Positions 29,057 to 37,324 of a stretch of DNA of 37,333 nt are shown one piece after another. Source of the DNA: [Phormidium] sp. LEGE 05292. Its GTDB lineage: Bacteria > Cyanobacteriota > Cyanobacteriia > Cyanobacteriales > Aerosakkonemataceae. The position numbers and the translations under genes are program-made. The stretch spans positions 1-37,333 of the forward strand of contig NZ_JADEWG010000060.1 in NCBI RefSeq assembly GCF_015207735.1. The letters run 5' to 3'. The notes beneath the pieces were generated by a model that saw nothing but the letters and a program-made list of their open reading frames with translations, made no database searches and was not told the origin of the DNA. Each line of letters begins with the position of its first letter. Position 1 is the stretch's first letter.

Positions 29057-29228
29057 AGTGTTTCCTCATTCAACATGATTCTTCAACTTATGCTGTTACT
29101 TTAACTTTAACCTCCGTCGTTGTCGATATATTCCGCTTAGTCCAAGTTTCTTGCTACTTATTGAGCTGATTCTAAACGGGTATTATTATGTCCAGTTAAT
29201 CAGCTATAGAATTCTTAATGCAAAACTT

Positions 29229-29258
29229 TGTAGAGACGTTATATATAACGTCTCTACA
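29229..29258. repeat. Perfect 30-bp palindrome TGTAGAGACGTTATA
   Basis: The 15 bases at 29229-29243 are the exact complement of 29244-29258, without a loop. TGTAGAGACGT palindromes are a frequent dispersed repeat in cyanobacteria as I recall. It lies 38 bases after the leftward PEP-CTERM stop and before the TIR gene. Confidence 0.93.
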
Positions 29259-29295
29259 TTAGAAGTACTTGATCAGATATTCTAAGAAATTGTAA

Positions 29296-30966
29296 TTATT
29301 TTGCCGATCGCCAAGAACGTTTGCGACTCGCCAAAGCTAAACCAACAGTAGCTAAACCGAATAAACTTGCAGGTTCAGGAATAGATTCTGGCGCGAATAC
29401 TGAACGTTCAATCCGAAAAGCTATTGTTTGTTTACCTTGGAAGAGTGATTTATCGTAACCAACAGCGATTAATTGATCGAGATTGAGCATTTCAATATTT
29501 CCTAACCAATTTCCTGAACCAATTACATTTGCACCTTTTTGATCGAAGTAAGCTAGCCCTTGTTCACGAGATAAGCTACCAAACATTTTATCGTTGAGAG
29601 TATTGATGGTAGTATACTTACTAACCAAAGCTTTATAACTATTGTTGACGTTAGTTGAACTTAGCTCTTTGGTGTAATTATTCTGGGTTGTGGTGACAAT
29701 ACTTTGGGCAGCAACAATAAACTTATCATAATTGGTCTTGGTGTCGCTGATTGTTTTTTGCGTACTAACCATAAATTGATCGTATTTGGTTTTGGTATCG
29801 CCGATCGTTTTTTGCGTACTAACCATAAATTGATCGTATTTGGTTTTGGTATCGCTGACTGTTTTTTGGGCATTGTTAATCAACGTTGTGTAACTAGTTT
29901 TGGTCTGAGTTACTTTAGTTTGAGCATTTTTCACAAAATTATTATAAGCGGTGTTAACACTTTGAACTGTGCTTGAATCACCATTGTGATATTTCGTCTG
30001 AGTACTTGTGGGTTGTTTTTTCAAGTAATCATCAAAACTCAAATTAACATCTACAAAAGCTTGTTTAGTAGTAGTAGTTTGCTTTTGTAAGTAATCATCA
30101 AAACTCAAATTAACATCTACAAAAGCTTGTTTAACAGTAGTACTTTGCCGTTGTACGTAAGAATCAAAACTCAAATTGGCATCCGCAAAAGCTTGTTTAA
30201 CAGTAGAGCTTTGCCGTTGTACATAAGAATCAAAACTCAAATTGGCATCTGCAAAAGCTTGTTTAACGGTAGTAGATTGATTTTGTAAGTAATCATTTAA
30301 ACTCAACTTTACGTCCACAAAAGCTTTTTGTGTGCTATCTGGTTGATAACTCACGTATGTTGCCAAACTCCATTGCTGGTATTCTTGTAATGTCGGAATA
30401 GATTTAGATTGAGCAAAATTTTTGGCTACAGCAGATAAGTTTTCATGAACTCCACCTGTATGTAAACCTGCTACACTAGATCCTAAAACATTACCGTATA
30501 AGCCGACTTGGGAAACTCCACTATTATTACCACCAAAGTGAACACCAAAAAGATTACCATTAGCTTCAGTGACATTTTTTCCGGTAGTGTTAATTAATAA
30601 ATCACCCCAGCCAATGTTATATACAGTCTTTCCATTACTATCTAAGGTGTCGATACCTGCATTCAGCGCCATATCGTAAGTATTAATAGCAACGTAGGCA
30701 TATTTGGCATCTTCCATGAAACCCATGCCATATAAATCATAATGATTGCCACCTGTTCCATCACCTACGGCATCTTTAGAATATTGCCAAGTCCCTAGCG
30801 GTTTACTACCTAAAATCAAGGTTGAAACATCATTATTGCATTCAAAACCAATAGAGAGAGTTGCATTGCCAAAATTGAAAGCTTTGGCTTGAGTATTGAA
30901 ACTAAGAACACTAATAACAGTAGTAGTTACAGCTAACAACGATTTAAGGCTTAGATGAGATTTCAT
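29296..30966 (-). CDS. PEP-CTERM (exosortase-dependent) surface protein with two internal repeat arrays
   Basis: The 556-residue precursor has a signal peptide (cleavage likely after AKA, residue 29). An N-terminal domain covers about 30-185 (LGTWQYSKDAVGDGTGG, YVAINTYDMALNAGID, YNIGWGDLLIN), similar to XDD-type exosortase-dependent proteins. Five 22-residue repeats fill 208-318 (unit STTVKQAFADANLSFDSYVQ). Five 18-residue repeats fill 348-437 (unit QKTISDTKTKYDQFMVS). A C-terminal part of the domain follows (GLAYFDQKGANVIGSGNWLG). The sorting tail is IPEPASLFGLATVGLALASR from residue 529, with a basic end. It should be exported and processed by an exosortase, probably to the outer surface or matrix. 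The repeats are helical, tyrosine- and threonine-rich, and look like a stalk. Confidence 0.92.
   Translation of the reverse strand: MKSHLSLKSLLAVTTTVISVLSFNTQAKAFNFGNATLSIGFECNNDVSTLILGSKPLGTWQYSKDAVGDGTGGNHYDLYGMGFMEDAKYAYVAINTYDMALNAGIDTLDSNGKTVYNIGWGDLLINTTGKNVTEANGNLFGVHFGGNNSGVSQVGLYGNVLGSSVAGLHTGGVHENLSAVAKNFAQSKSIPTLQEYQQWSLATYVSYQPDSTQKAFVDVKLSLNDYLQNQSTTVKQAFADANLSFDSYVQRQSSTVKQAFADANLSFDSYVQRQSTTVKQAFVDVNLSFDDYLQKQTTTTKQAFVDVNLSFDDYLKKQPTSTQTKYHNGDSSTVQSVNTAYNNFVKNAQTKVTQTKTSYTTLINNAQKTVSDTKTKYDQFMVSTQKTIGDTKTKYDQFMVSTQKTISDTKTNYDKFIVAAQSIVTTTQNNYTKELSSTNVNNSYKALVSKYTTINTLNDKMFGSLSREQGLAYFDQKGANVIGSGNWLGNIEMLNLDQLIAVGYDKSLFQGKQTIAFRIERSVFAPESIPEPASLFGLATVGLALASRKRSWRSAK
29656..29925 (-). 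repeat. Coding tandem repeat, 54-base unit, five copies
   Basis: Within the PEP-CTERM gene, five units of 54 bases (18 residues) follow each other. The middle two are nearly identical at DNA level (KTKYDQFMVSTQKT), a sign of recent copying, while the outer ones are diverged. Confidence 0.9.
30013..30345 (-). repeat. Coding tandem repeat, 66-base unit, five copies
   Basis: Five 66-base units (22 residues) lie head to tail within the PEP-CTERM gene. The pairs 2-3 and 4-5 are most alike. The period is a multiple of three, so unit gain or loss keeps the frame. Confidence 0.93.
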
Positions 30967-31507
30967 GGTACTTACACTTCCTTGAGTTTCACCTGATCTA
31001 ATCCCAAGATAGAAAATAAAATGTCAATAGCTAAGGGTGTAAGTACTGGTTATTTATGTAAATTTTCTCTAAACTCAGTCGGCAAATATTCGGATAAAAT
31101 GAGGTAATTTAAGTAATTTCAAGAAATTTATCTCTCATCAATAATTTTCATATTTTATCAATGGTACATCTCAATAATTTACTTTTAATATTTTCATAAA
31201 AACCAGATTTATTAGGTATATTACGTAAATTCTATATTTTTATTTTTATAAATAATTTATTTAGCTTGAACAACTTGACTTTATTCAGTAATTACCCTTA
31301 ATGAAAGTATAATTAATTTAAAACTTTGACAGGTTAGTAGGTTGGGTTAAAGTTAATAGCAACCCTAAGCTACAAAAGGGAAAAAAAAGCTGAAGACACT
31401 GTTCTTTTGCGATCGCACAGCTATCTTGACAATTCTTTATCGAAAAGTTTCAGGAACATCTAGCAATATCTAAGTATTTTTAACTAGATACTCTTTTGTA
31501 AAAGAAT
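30967..31507. other. AT-rich divergent intergenic region
   Basis: These 541 bases between the leftward PEP-CTERM gene and the rightward repeat-protein gene are very AT-rich. They contain the inverted-repeat element at 31337-31373 and, from about 31395 on, a leader that is repeated upstream of the second paralogue (near 32950-33086). I see no gene. Both flanking promoters should lie here. Confidence 0.5.
31337..31373. repeat. Inverted-repeat element GTAGGTTGGGTT, left copy
   Basis: GTAGGTTGGGTT at 31337-31348 pairs with AACCCTAAGCTAC at 31361-31373, with small imperfections. The same element in the same orientation lies at 34152-34187, so the two copies bracket the pair of repeat-protein genes. 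A partial relic of its right half is at 32823-32835 between the pair. Confidence 0.85.
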
Positions 31508-32794
31508 ATGAATTTCTCTGTATTTAACGAATCTTTCTACCTCGCACATAATCCTGATGTGCAAGCAGCCGTCAATGCTGGGTTCTTTACCTCTGGTTTA
31601 GAACATTTCCAAAAATTCGGATTAGCAGAAGGACGGGTTTCCGTCTCACCTTTCTATGACGAACAGTACTATTTACGAAAAAATTCTGATGTGGCGACAG
31701 AAGTTGCCTTCGGGACATTCCATTCTGGTTTAGAACATTTTATTTTAGCTGGTGAAGCAGAAGGAAGGGTTTCGGTTTCACCTTTCTATGACGAACGGTT
31801 CTACTTACAAAAAAATTCTGATGTGGCGACGGCAGTTGCCTCTGGAATCTTCCGTTCTGGTTTACAACACTTTATTTCCGCTGGTGAAGCCGAAGCAAGG
31901 GTTTCAATCTCACCTTTCTATGACGAACAGTACTATTTACAGAAAAATCCTGATGTGGCGACAGCAGTTGCTTCTGGAACCTTCCGTTCGGGTTTACAAC
32001 ACTTTATTTCCGCTGGTGAAACTGAAGGTCGGCAAGCTAGTTTACTGTTTGATGAAGATTTTTATTTGCGGAAAAATCCCGATGTAGCGGCGCAGATAGC
32101 AGATGGTAGATTTAGTTCTGGTTTAGACCATTACTTACAAGTTGGAAAAGCAATATATCTTTCAGGAACTAATTTTAACGAATTTGGTTATATTGGGCTA
32201 TCTACTCATACAAAAGTCAATCCAGATGTAGAAGCAGCAGTAAAAGCTGGTTACTTCGGATCAAGTTTGGAACATTACATTGAATTTGGACAATTTGAAG
32301 GTAGAGGAGGTATTTTTAATGGTACGAAAGGCAACGATACGGTTATTGGTTTTGGGCAAATAGATACGCTTTATGGAGTAGACGCATTTATTGGGGAAGA
32401 AGTATATGGTGTTTACAGAGTTACTCCCACTGGAGGTCAAGCTTTATATTTTGGCTCTGAGTATAACGAAGCTGATGTGCTTGTTGGTGGTAATGGACAA
32501 GATACTTTTGTTTTGGGAGCTTCAGGTGCTTATGCTAGCCCATTTTATCGAGGGAATGGAGATGCTGACTATGCCCTAATTAAAAATTATGAAATTGGCA
32601 AGGATGAAATTGTGCTCGCAGGAGGCGCAAGTAATTATGATTTTGTTCAGGCTGGGGATAGTTTGAATATAATTCTCAGTCGTTCTGCTGGAGGTTCTTT
32701 AGCCACTCCAGATTTAATTGCTAAGGTTGAGGGAGTAAATTCTGTAAGTCAAATTGAGAGTAAATTACGATTTGATGGGGGATTTATGTATTAA
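31508..32794 (+). CDS. Secreted-type repeat protein with RTX-like C-terminus, longer paralogue
   Basis: The first 275 residues or so of this 428-residue protein are six units of about 44 residues with the pattern FYDExYYLxKNxDVATAV, xSGLxHF and GExEGR. Such NPDV repeats occur in bacterial secreted or surface proteins with calcium-binding domains. The C-terminal part (FNGTKGNDTVIGFGQIDTLYG, VGGNGQDTFVLG, DADYALIKNYEIGKDEIVLAG) is like the hemolysin-type calcium-binding end of type I secretion substrates. There is no N-terminal signal peptide, so export by a type I system is likely. No transporter gene is visible nearby. It is the longer member of a tandem pair. Confidence 0.88.
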   Translation: MNFSVFNESFYLAHNPDVQAAVNAGFFTSGLEHFQKFGLAEGRVSVSPFYDEQYYLRKNSDVATEVAFGTFHSGLEHFILAGEAEGRVSVSPFYDERFYLQKNSDVATAVASGIFRSGLQHFISAGEAEARVSISPFYDEQYYLQKNPDVATAVASGTFRSGLQHFISAGETEGRQASLLFDEDFYLRKNPDVAAQIADGRFSSGLDHYLQVGKAIYLSGTNFNEFGYIGLSTHTKVNPDVEAAVKAGYFGSSLEHYIEFGQFEGRGGIFNGTKGNDTVIGFGQIDTLYGVDAFIGEEVYGVYRVTPTGGQALYFGSEYNEADVLVGGNGQDTFVLGASGAYASPFYRGNGDADYALIKNYEIGKDEIVLAGGASNYDFVQAGDSLNIILSRSAGGSLATPDLIAKVEGVNSVSQIESKLRFDGGFMY

Positions 32795-33086
32795 AAATAG
32801 TAAATATGGCTTAGATATTTATTAACCCAATCTAGAGATGGAGAAAATGCTAAGTTAGGCGTAAAATGAGAGCAACGATCGCCATCTTTGCCACAGAAAA
32901 ATTGGTCAATTTTTTCCACTCTAGCGGGTAAGGGTTACTCTGAAAAGTTACCAATTTTTTTAACTGTTATTAACAGTATTGTTCTTTGGCGATCGAACAA
33001 ATATCTTGATAATTCTTTACCGATAACTTTCAGGAATATCTATCAAACCAAAGGTATTATTGAAGTATTCTATTTTATAAAATAAT
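32795..33086. other. Spacer between the paralogues with relic of the aar 3' end
   Basis: This spacer has two parts. Bases from about 32821 to 32945 resemble the DNA that follows the second paralogue, including the terminal codons of the neighbouring aar gene (TAAAATGAGAGCAACGATCG here, TAAAATGACAGCAACGGTCG there). Bases from about 32960 to 33086 resemble the leader of the first paralogue (GCGATCG, TATCTTGATAATTCTTTA, TTTCAGGAAT). This is what a tandem duplication would leave. Confidence 0.6.
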
Positions 33087-34139
33087 ATGAGCTTCTCAGT
33101 ATTTAACGAATCATTTTACCTCGCCCATAATCCTGATGTTCAAACAGCTGTCAATGCCGGATTTTTCTCCTCTGGTCTTGAACATTTCCAAAAATTCGGA
33201 TTAGCAGAAGGACGGGTTTCCGTCTCACCTTTCTATAACGAACAGTACTATTTACAGAAAAATCCTGACGTAGCCACAGCAGTTACTTCTGGGACATTTA
33301 GTTCTGGTTTACAACACTTTATCTTAGCTGGTGAAACAGAAGGTCGGCGAGCTAGTTTGCTGTTTGATGAACAATTTTATTTGCGGAAAAATTCCGATGT
33401 GGCAGCAGTAGTAACATCGGGTAATCTTAGTTCTGGTTTAGCTCATTACTTACAATTTGGACAATCCGAAAATCGCTCTGGAACCAGTTTTAACGAATTT
33501 GCTTATAGTGGAATAACTAGGCAAACTTCCGCATTATTCAATTTAGAAAAAGTTAATCCAGATGTAGAAGCAGCGGTAAAAGCTGGTTTATTTGGTTCGA
33601 CTTTAGAACATTACATTAAATACGGACAATTTGAAGACAGAGGAGGTGTTACTTTTAATGGCACAACAGGCAACGATACTGTTGTTGCTTTTGGGCCACT
33701 AGACACTATTTATGGAGTAGACGCAAATATTGGGCCAGAATTAGTGGGTACTACTCCTACTGGAGGTCAAGCTTTACATTTAGGCTCTGGAGTTAACGAA
33801 GTTGATGTTCTTTTTGGTGGTAATGGAAAAGATACTTTTATTTTGGGGCAACGTCTTGCTACCGCATCTTATCCGAACAGTTATACCTATAGTGTGCCAT
33901 TTTATCGAGGAAATGGAGATGCGGATTATGCCTGGATTAGAAATTATGAAATTGGCAAAGATGAAATTGTTTTAGCTGGGGCAGCAAGTAATTATGATTT
34001 TGTTCAGTCTGGCGATAGTCTGAATATATTTTTTAATCAGGGAGAAAACAATGATTTAATTGCTAAGGTTGAGGGAGTAATATCTGTGAATGAAATTCAA
34101 TATAATTTGCGATTTACGGAGAGATATTACTTTCTTTGA
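33087..34139 (+). CDS. Secreted-type repeat protein with RTX-like C-terminus, shorter paralogue
   Basis: This 350-residue protein is the paralogue of the gene before it. The first unit and the C-terminal domain are nearly the same (FNESFYLAHNPDV, FNGTTGNDTVVAFGPLDTIYG, GGNGKDTFILG, NGDADYAWIRNYEIGKDEIVLAG). It has only four 44-residue units instead of six; two internal SPFYDE units are missing. The repeat with VNPDVEAAVKAG is retained before the C-terminal domain. Like its partner it lacks a signal peptide and probably leaves the cell by type I secretion. It converges on aar, with the inverted-repeat element between. Confidence 0.88.
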   Translation: MSFSVFNESFYLAHNPDVQTAVNAGFFSSGLEHFQKFGLAEGRVSVSPFYNEQYYLQKNPDVATAVTSGTFSSGLQHFILAGETEGRRASLLFDEQFYLRKNSDVAAVVTSGNLSSGLAHYLQFGQSENRSGTSFNEFAYSGITRQTSALFNLEKVNPDVEAAVKAGLFGSTLEHYIKYGQFEDRGGVTFNGTTGNDTVVAFGPLDTIYGVDANIGPELVGTTPTGGQALHLGSGVNEVDVLFGGNGKDTFILGQRLATASYPNSYTYSVPFYRGNGDADYAWIRNYEIGKDEIVLAGAASNYDFVQSGDSLNIFFNQGENNDLIAKVEGVISVNEIQYNLRFTERYYFL

Positions 34140-34151
34140 AGTTTAAAAATA

Positions 34152-34187
34152 GTAGGTTGGGTTAAATATTGGTTAACCCTAACCTAC
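34152..34187. repeat. Inverted-repeat element GTAGGTTGGGTT, right copy
   Basis: GTAGGTTGGGTTAA and TTAACCCTAACCTAC are near-perfect complements at the ends of this 36-base element. It lies between the convergent stop codons of the shorter paralogue and aar and could act as a terminator for both. Confidence 0.88.
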
Positions 34188-34213
34188 AAATGGAAAAAAT
34201 GGCTAAATCATTC

Positions 34214-35236
34214 TTAAAATGACAGCAACGGTCGAAATCCGTGCTTCAGTGACACTTCGCCAATTTGCTCCATTTTTGCGACTGTAATTTGGTTTCTGCC
34301 CCAAGAAAAGTTGGTGTACCACTTTTCAAATTCGAGTAGCATTGATTCGGCAAAACAGGCAAATAGTTGGCGTGCAGGTACATCCATGTTAACGATGCTC
34401 ATGATTTTCCAATCAATGTCGAGGGAATGTTCTACGATACCGCCATTGAGGACGTAGACACCGGGATGTTGAATTTTTGTGCCTAAGTTTTTGGGATAGC
34501 CGCCATCGATTAACAAACAGGGTTGTTTTAAAACTGTAGAATCGATTTCTACGCCTTTGGGCATACTGGCAACCCAAACTACTATATCGGCTAGGGGTAG
34601 GGCTTCTTCTAATCCCATGATTTTGCCCCGACCAAGTTCTTCTTGTAAAGATTGTAAGCGATCGCGATCGCGAGCAATTAACAACATTTCTGCCACGTCA
34701 GTCCGCTCATTTAGCCAGCGGCAAACTGCACTACCGATATCACCTGTTGCACCACAAATTGCTACTGTTGCCTTTGATAATTCAATACCCAATTCTTTGG
34801 AGGCTTGTTCTACTTGCCGACTAATAATGTAAGCTGTGTGGGTATTACCTGTTGTAAAACGCTCAAATTCTAATTTAATATTGCGAACTTGAGTGATTTG
34901 ATTAAGATTGAAATTTTCAAAAATAATTGAAGAAAAACCACCTAAAGCAGTAATGTTAATCCCATGTTTTTGAGCATGAGCCATTGCATTCACAATTTTG
35001 CGTGTTGCTGCTTTAATCCTTCTATTTGCCAACATTTCTGGTAAAAAGCAAGATTCTACATATTGACCTTCTATTTGTTGACCTGTAATGCTGGTGACTT
35101 TAATTTTATCGACAATCTGGGGTGGAGCAGAACACCAAAAATCCAAGCCTTGATCGGCATATTCCGGGTAGCCCAAATCTCTTGCTACTAATTGGGCGTG
35201 TTCTAAACTGGTAAGGTGACCAATGAGACCAAACAT
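34214..35236 (-). CDS. aar: AAR, long-chain acyl-ACP reductase (alkane pathway)
   Basis: AAR reduces fatty acyl-ACP to the fatty aldehyde with NADPH, the first step of cyanobacterial alkane synthesis. The 340 residues match the family from end to end: [27 protein letters not shown] at the N-terminus, the NADPH-binding loop GATGDIGSA at residues 162-170, and cysteine 294 ([14 protein letters not shown]), the residue that carries the acyl thioester. It is downstream of ado on the same strand, 197 bases apart, with a hairpin between. Confidence 0.97.
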   Translation of the reverse strand: MFGLIGHLTSLEHAQLVARDLGYPEYADQGLDFWCSAPPQIVDKIKVTSITGQQIEGQYVESCFLPEMLANRRIKAATRKIVNAMAHAQKHGINITALGGFSSIIFENFNLNQITQVRNIKLEFERFTTGNTHTAYIISRQVEQASKELGIELSKATVAICGATGDIGSAVCRWLNERTDVAEMLLIARDRDRLQSLQEELGRGKIMGLEEALPLADIVVWVASMPKGVEIDSTVLKQPCLLIDGGYPKNLGTKIQHPGVYVLNGGIVEHSLDIDWKIMSIVNMDVPARQLFACFAESMLLEFEKWYTNFSWGRNQITVAKMEQIGEVSLKHGFRPLLSF

Positions 35237-35326
35237 GAATTGTTTTAAGCAGACCTGTTATTTAGCCTGAAGTAAAGGTTAGAAGGAAATAGAGTTATTT
35301 GCAGTTAAAAAATCATACACAAAATT

Positions 35327-35357
35327 GCCGATTAGAAGTAATTATTAGCTAATCGGC
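35327..35357 (-). terminator. Hairpin between ado and aar
   Basis: GCCGATTAG at 35327-35335 pairs with CTAATCGGC at 35349-35357. On the minus strand a U-rich stretch (AATTTTGTG, then ATTTTTT) follows. It would end or reduce ado transcripts before aar, so aar may rely partly on its own promoter. Confidence 0.65.
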
Positions 35358-35433
35358 ATTAGTATTCATTTTGCCTGCTTTTCCTAATTAGCACGGGTGG
35401 TTTTAGAGCTTTTAGGATACATGATGACATAGA

Positions 35434-36129
35434 TTAGGCAGCTGCCAATCCATAAGCTGACATCCGCATAATATCGCGAGTGGTGAAGCCAATATTACTT
35501 AAAGCTTCTCCATAAGCGATCATGAAATCTTCAACTAAAGCATCTTTTTCCATTGCTAAAACATGGGCATCATCTGCGACTTGATTGAGCATTTGCCAAA
35601 CTATGGGTAAGTTTTGCTTATTTGCTGCTTCTAATTCTTCTTTTGATGCCTCAAAATTTGCTTTGAGCCACTCTTCGCCAAAGTTGAGGTGTGAATATTC
35701 GTCTTTAACGACACCTTCAGTAATTTTGCGGGCAAAGTCGTCAGCTACGGGGATGTAGATGTTGTATGCAGCGATCGCAAAACACTCGATAATTAGAGCT
35801 TGAATCAGCAAACAAGTAACTACTTTGCCTTCGGCGAGTGCATCTTGGAAATTTTGATGCAGTTTGGCGAAGAACTCACGGGCAAACTCCATGTCCGGTG
35901 TCACTTGGAGATTGCGACCACAAGCTTCAAATCCTTTCTTGTGGCGACCTTCCATTTTGGAAAGGCGAATCAACTCTTCTTCGTGCTCCGGTAGCAGTTT
36001 AGCCAGTTGGATGTAGTTTTCGTAGGCTTCTTGTTCGCCTTCAATTACGATCGCATTAATGCGGCTGTAAGCATCTTTGTAGTTCTCGCTGTGGAAGTCT
36101 AGTGCTGCACTGGCTTCAAGCTGCGGCAT
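35434..36129 (-). CDS. ado: ADO, aldehyde-deformylating oxygenase (alkane pathway)
   Basis: ADO turns fatty aldehydes into alkanes plus formate with a diiron centre and external electrons. The 231-residue length is standard. All six iron ligands are present at the expected numbers: E32, E60, H63 ([10 protein letters not shown]), E115 ([15 protein letters not shown]), E144 and H147 ([15 protein letters not shown]). The gene starts with [12 protein letters not shown] after an AGGAGACAAGTT leader. Together with aar it gives the cell C15-C19 alkanes, which are thought to sit in thylakoid membranes. Confidence 0.98.
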   Translation of the reverse strand: MPQLEASAALDFHSENYKDAYSRINAIVIEGEQEAYENYIQLAKLLPEHEEELIRLSKMEGRHKKGFEACGRNLQVTPDMEFAREFFAKLHQNFQDALAEGKVVTCLLIQALIIECFAIAAYNIYIPVADDFARKITEGVVKDEYSHLNFGEEWLKANFEASKEELEAANKQNLPIVWQMLNQVADDAHVLAMEKDALVEDFMIAYGEALSNIGFTTRDIMRMSAYGLAAA

Positions 36130-36472
36130 AAGTAACTTGTCTCCTCAACTTTATTTGGTAGATATTGGTCGATACGCTCTACGCGCACGCTGCGCGAATG
36201 GAAATCGACACAGGGCTGAGATTTAGGGCAAAAGAAGCTACCCTGCTTTATTAGATACAATTTACCAGAATCACCAGAAATCACTGATTTTTCTCGCCAA
36301 GTTATCTCATTCGACTTACTTTATCATTAACTGTAATCTGCCAGACTGATATCTAGCCTGAGCATGATCACTGGAGTTAATACCTAGTCTGTTATTGTAG
36401 GCAACTATTCACTTGTTTGCTCAATGTTGAGAAAATCGATATCTAAAAGAAGTTTCTATAGTTAGTTCACTT
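36130..36472. other. Divergent promoter region of ado and the ABC permease
   Basis: These 343 bases hold the ado promoter to the left and the permease promoter to the right. Near 36176-36198 a GC-rich patch (CTACGCGCACGCTGCGCG) interrupts otherwise AT-rich DNA and resembles another dispersed cyanobacterial repeat. I see no additional gene. Confidence 0.5.
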
Positions 36473-37324
36473 ATGAATCAAGCTCAGTCTCGGTCAAGTA
36501 CTACACCGATTTTCGATCGCTCTATCCTGGCATGGTTAAATCCAGTTTTGCTGGTTTTTGGTGCCATATTAGTCTTAATGCCGTTGCTGGTGGTTTTTTT
36601 CACCTCTTTTGCTCCTCCTGGGACTGTTTATAGTAGCGGATTGCCAGTTAACTGGACTTTTGAGAACTACGTGGAAGCTTGGCGACGGGGTAATTTTTTG
36701 CTAGCGTTTGCTAATTCCACTTTGGTAGCTTTGGGGGTGACGGCGTTTCAAGTTGTTACCTCGGCTTTGGCAGGTTACGCTTTAGCTAGATTGCGATTTC
36801 GTGGTCGTCAGGCTTTGCTGCTAATTATTTTAGCTTCTTTAGTTATTCCCTTTCAGTTATTAGTAATTCCCATCTTTTTGGTGCTGAAATGGGGACATCT
36901 TATCAATACTTATTGGGCACTAATTTTACCTACAGCCGCTAACGGTTTTGGCATCTTCTTAATGCGCCAATATTTCCTAACGATACCTTTAGAATTGGAA
37001 GAAGCTGCTGCTTTAGACGGAGCAAATCGACTACAAATTCTCTGGCAAATCATGATTCCTTTGTCCCGTCCTGCTTTGGTAACTCTATTTTTGTTCACTT
37101 TTATTGGTGAGTGGAATGATTTGTTTAAACCTTTGGTTTTTACTACTCGACCTGAATTGAGAACAGTACAATTGGCTTTGTCAGAGTTTCAAGCACAATA
37201 TACGAATTATTGGCCTTTGTTAATGGCTTCTGTAATCATCGCTACTGTGCCAGTAGTGGTGTTATTTCTCATAGGTCAAAAGCAATTTCTTCGCGGTATT
37301 GCTACTACTGGGATTAAGAATTAG
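36473..37324 (+). CDS. Carbohydrate-type ABC transporter permease (MalG-like)
   Basis: This 283-residue inner-membrane protein has about six membrane segments. The EAA loop that contacts the ATPase is EEAAALDGANRLQILWQIMIPLSRPAL. The N-terminus (NPVLLVFGAILVLMPLLVVFFTSF) and the C-terminus (IGQKQFLRGIATTGIKN) are as in MalG/UgpE-type permeases of the CUT1 group, which import sugars, sugar alcohols or glycerol phosphate. The substrate cannot be told without the binding protein. No partner gene is visible in the window. The gene is complete, ending 9 bases before the right edge. Confidence 0.93.
   Translation: MNQAQSRSSTTPIFDRSILAWLNPVLLVFGAILVLMPLLVVFFTSFAPPGTVYSSGLPVNWTFENYVEAWRRGNFLLAFANSTLVALGVTAFQVVTSALAGYALARLRFRGRQALLLIILASLVIPFQLLVIPIFLVLKWGHLINTYWALILPTAANGFGIFLMRQYFLTIPLELEEAAALDGANRLQILWQIMIPLSRPALVTLFLFTFIGEWNDLFKPLVFTTRPELRTVQLALSEFQAQYTNYWPLLMASVIIATVPVVVLFLIGQKQFLRGIATTGIKN

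Noticed and set aside
29229-29258. Palindrome as an operator for the TIR gene
   Set aside because: The TGTAGAGACGT palindrome is a dispersed cyanobacterial repeat and lies about 170 bases before the TIR start, closer to the PEP-CTERM stop.
29661-29873. Leftward 70-codon frame with repeats NTINLWLVRKK
   Set aside because: It is a shifted reading of the 54-base repeats of the PEP-CTERM gene.
30013-30345. Regular 66-base repeats, at first sight CRISPR-like
   Set aside because: They are contiguous, without unique spacers, and are in frame in the PEP-CTERM coding sequence.
32888-33085. Rightward 65-codon frame between the paralogues
   Set aside because: It lies in the duplicated leader and aar-like relic and has no protein-like composition.
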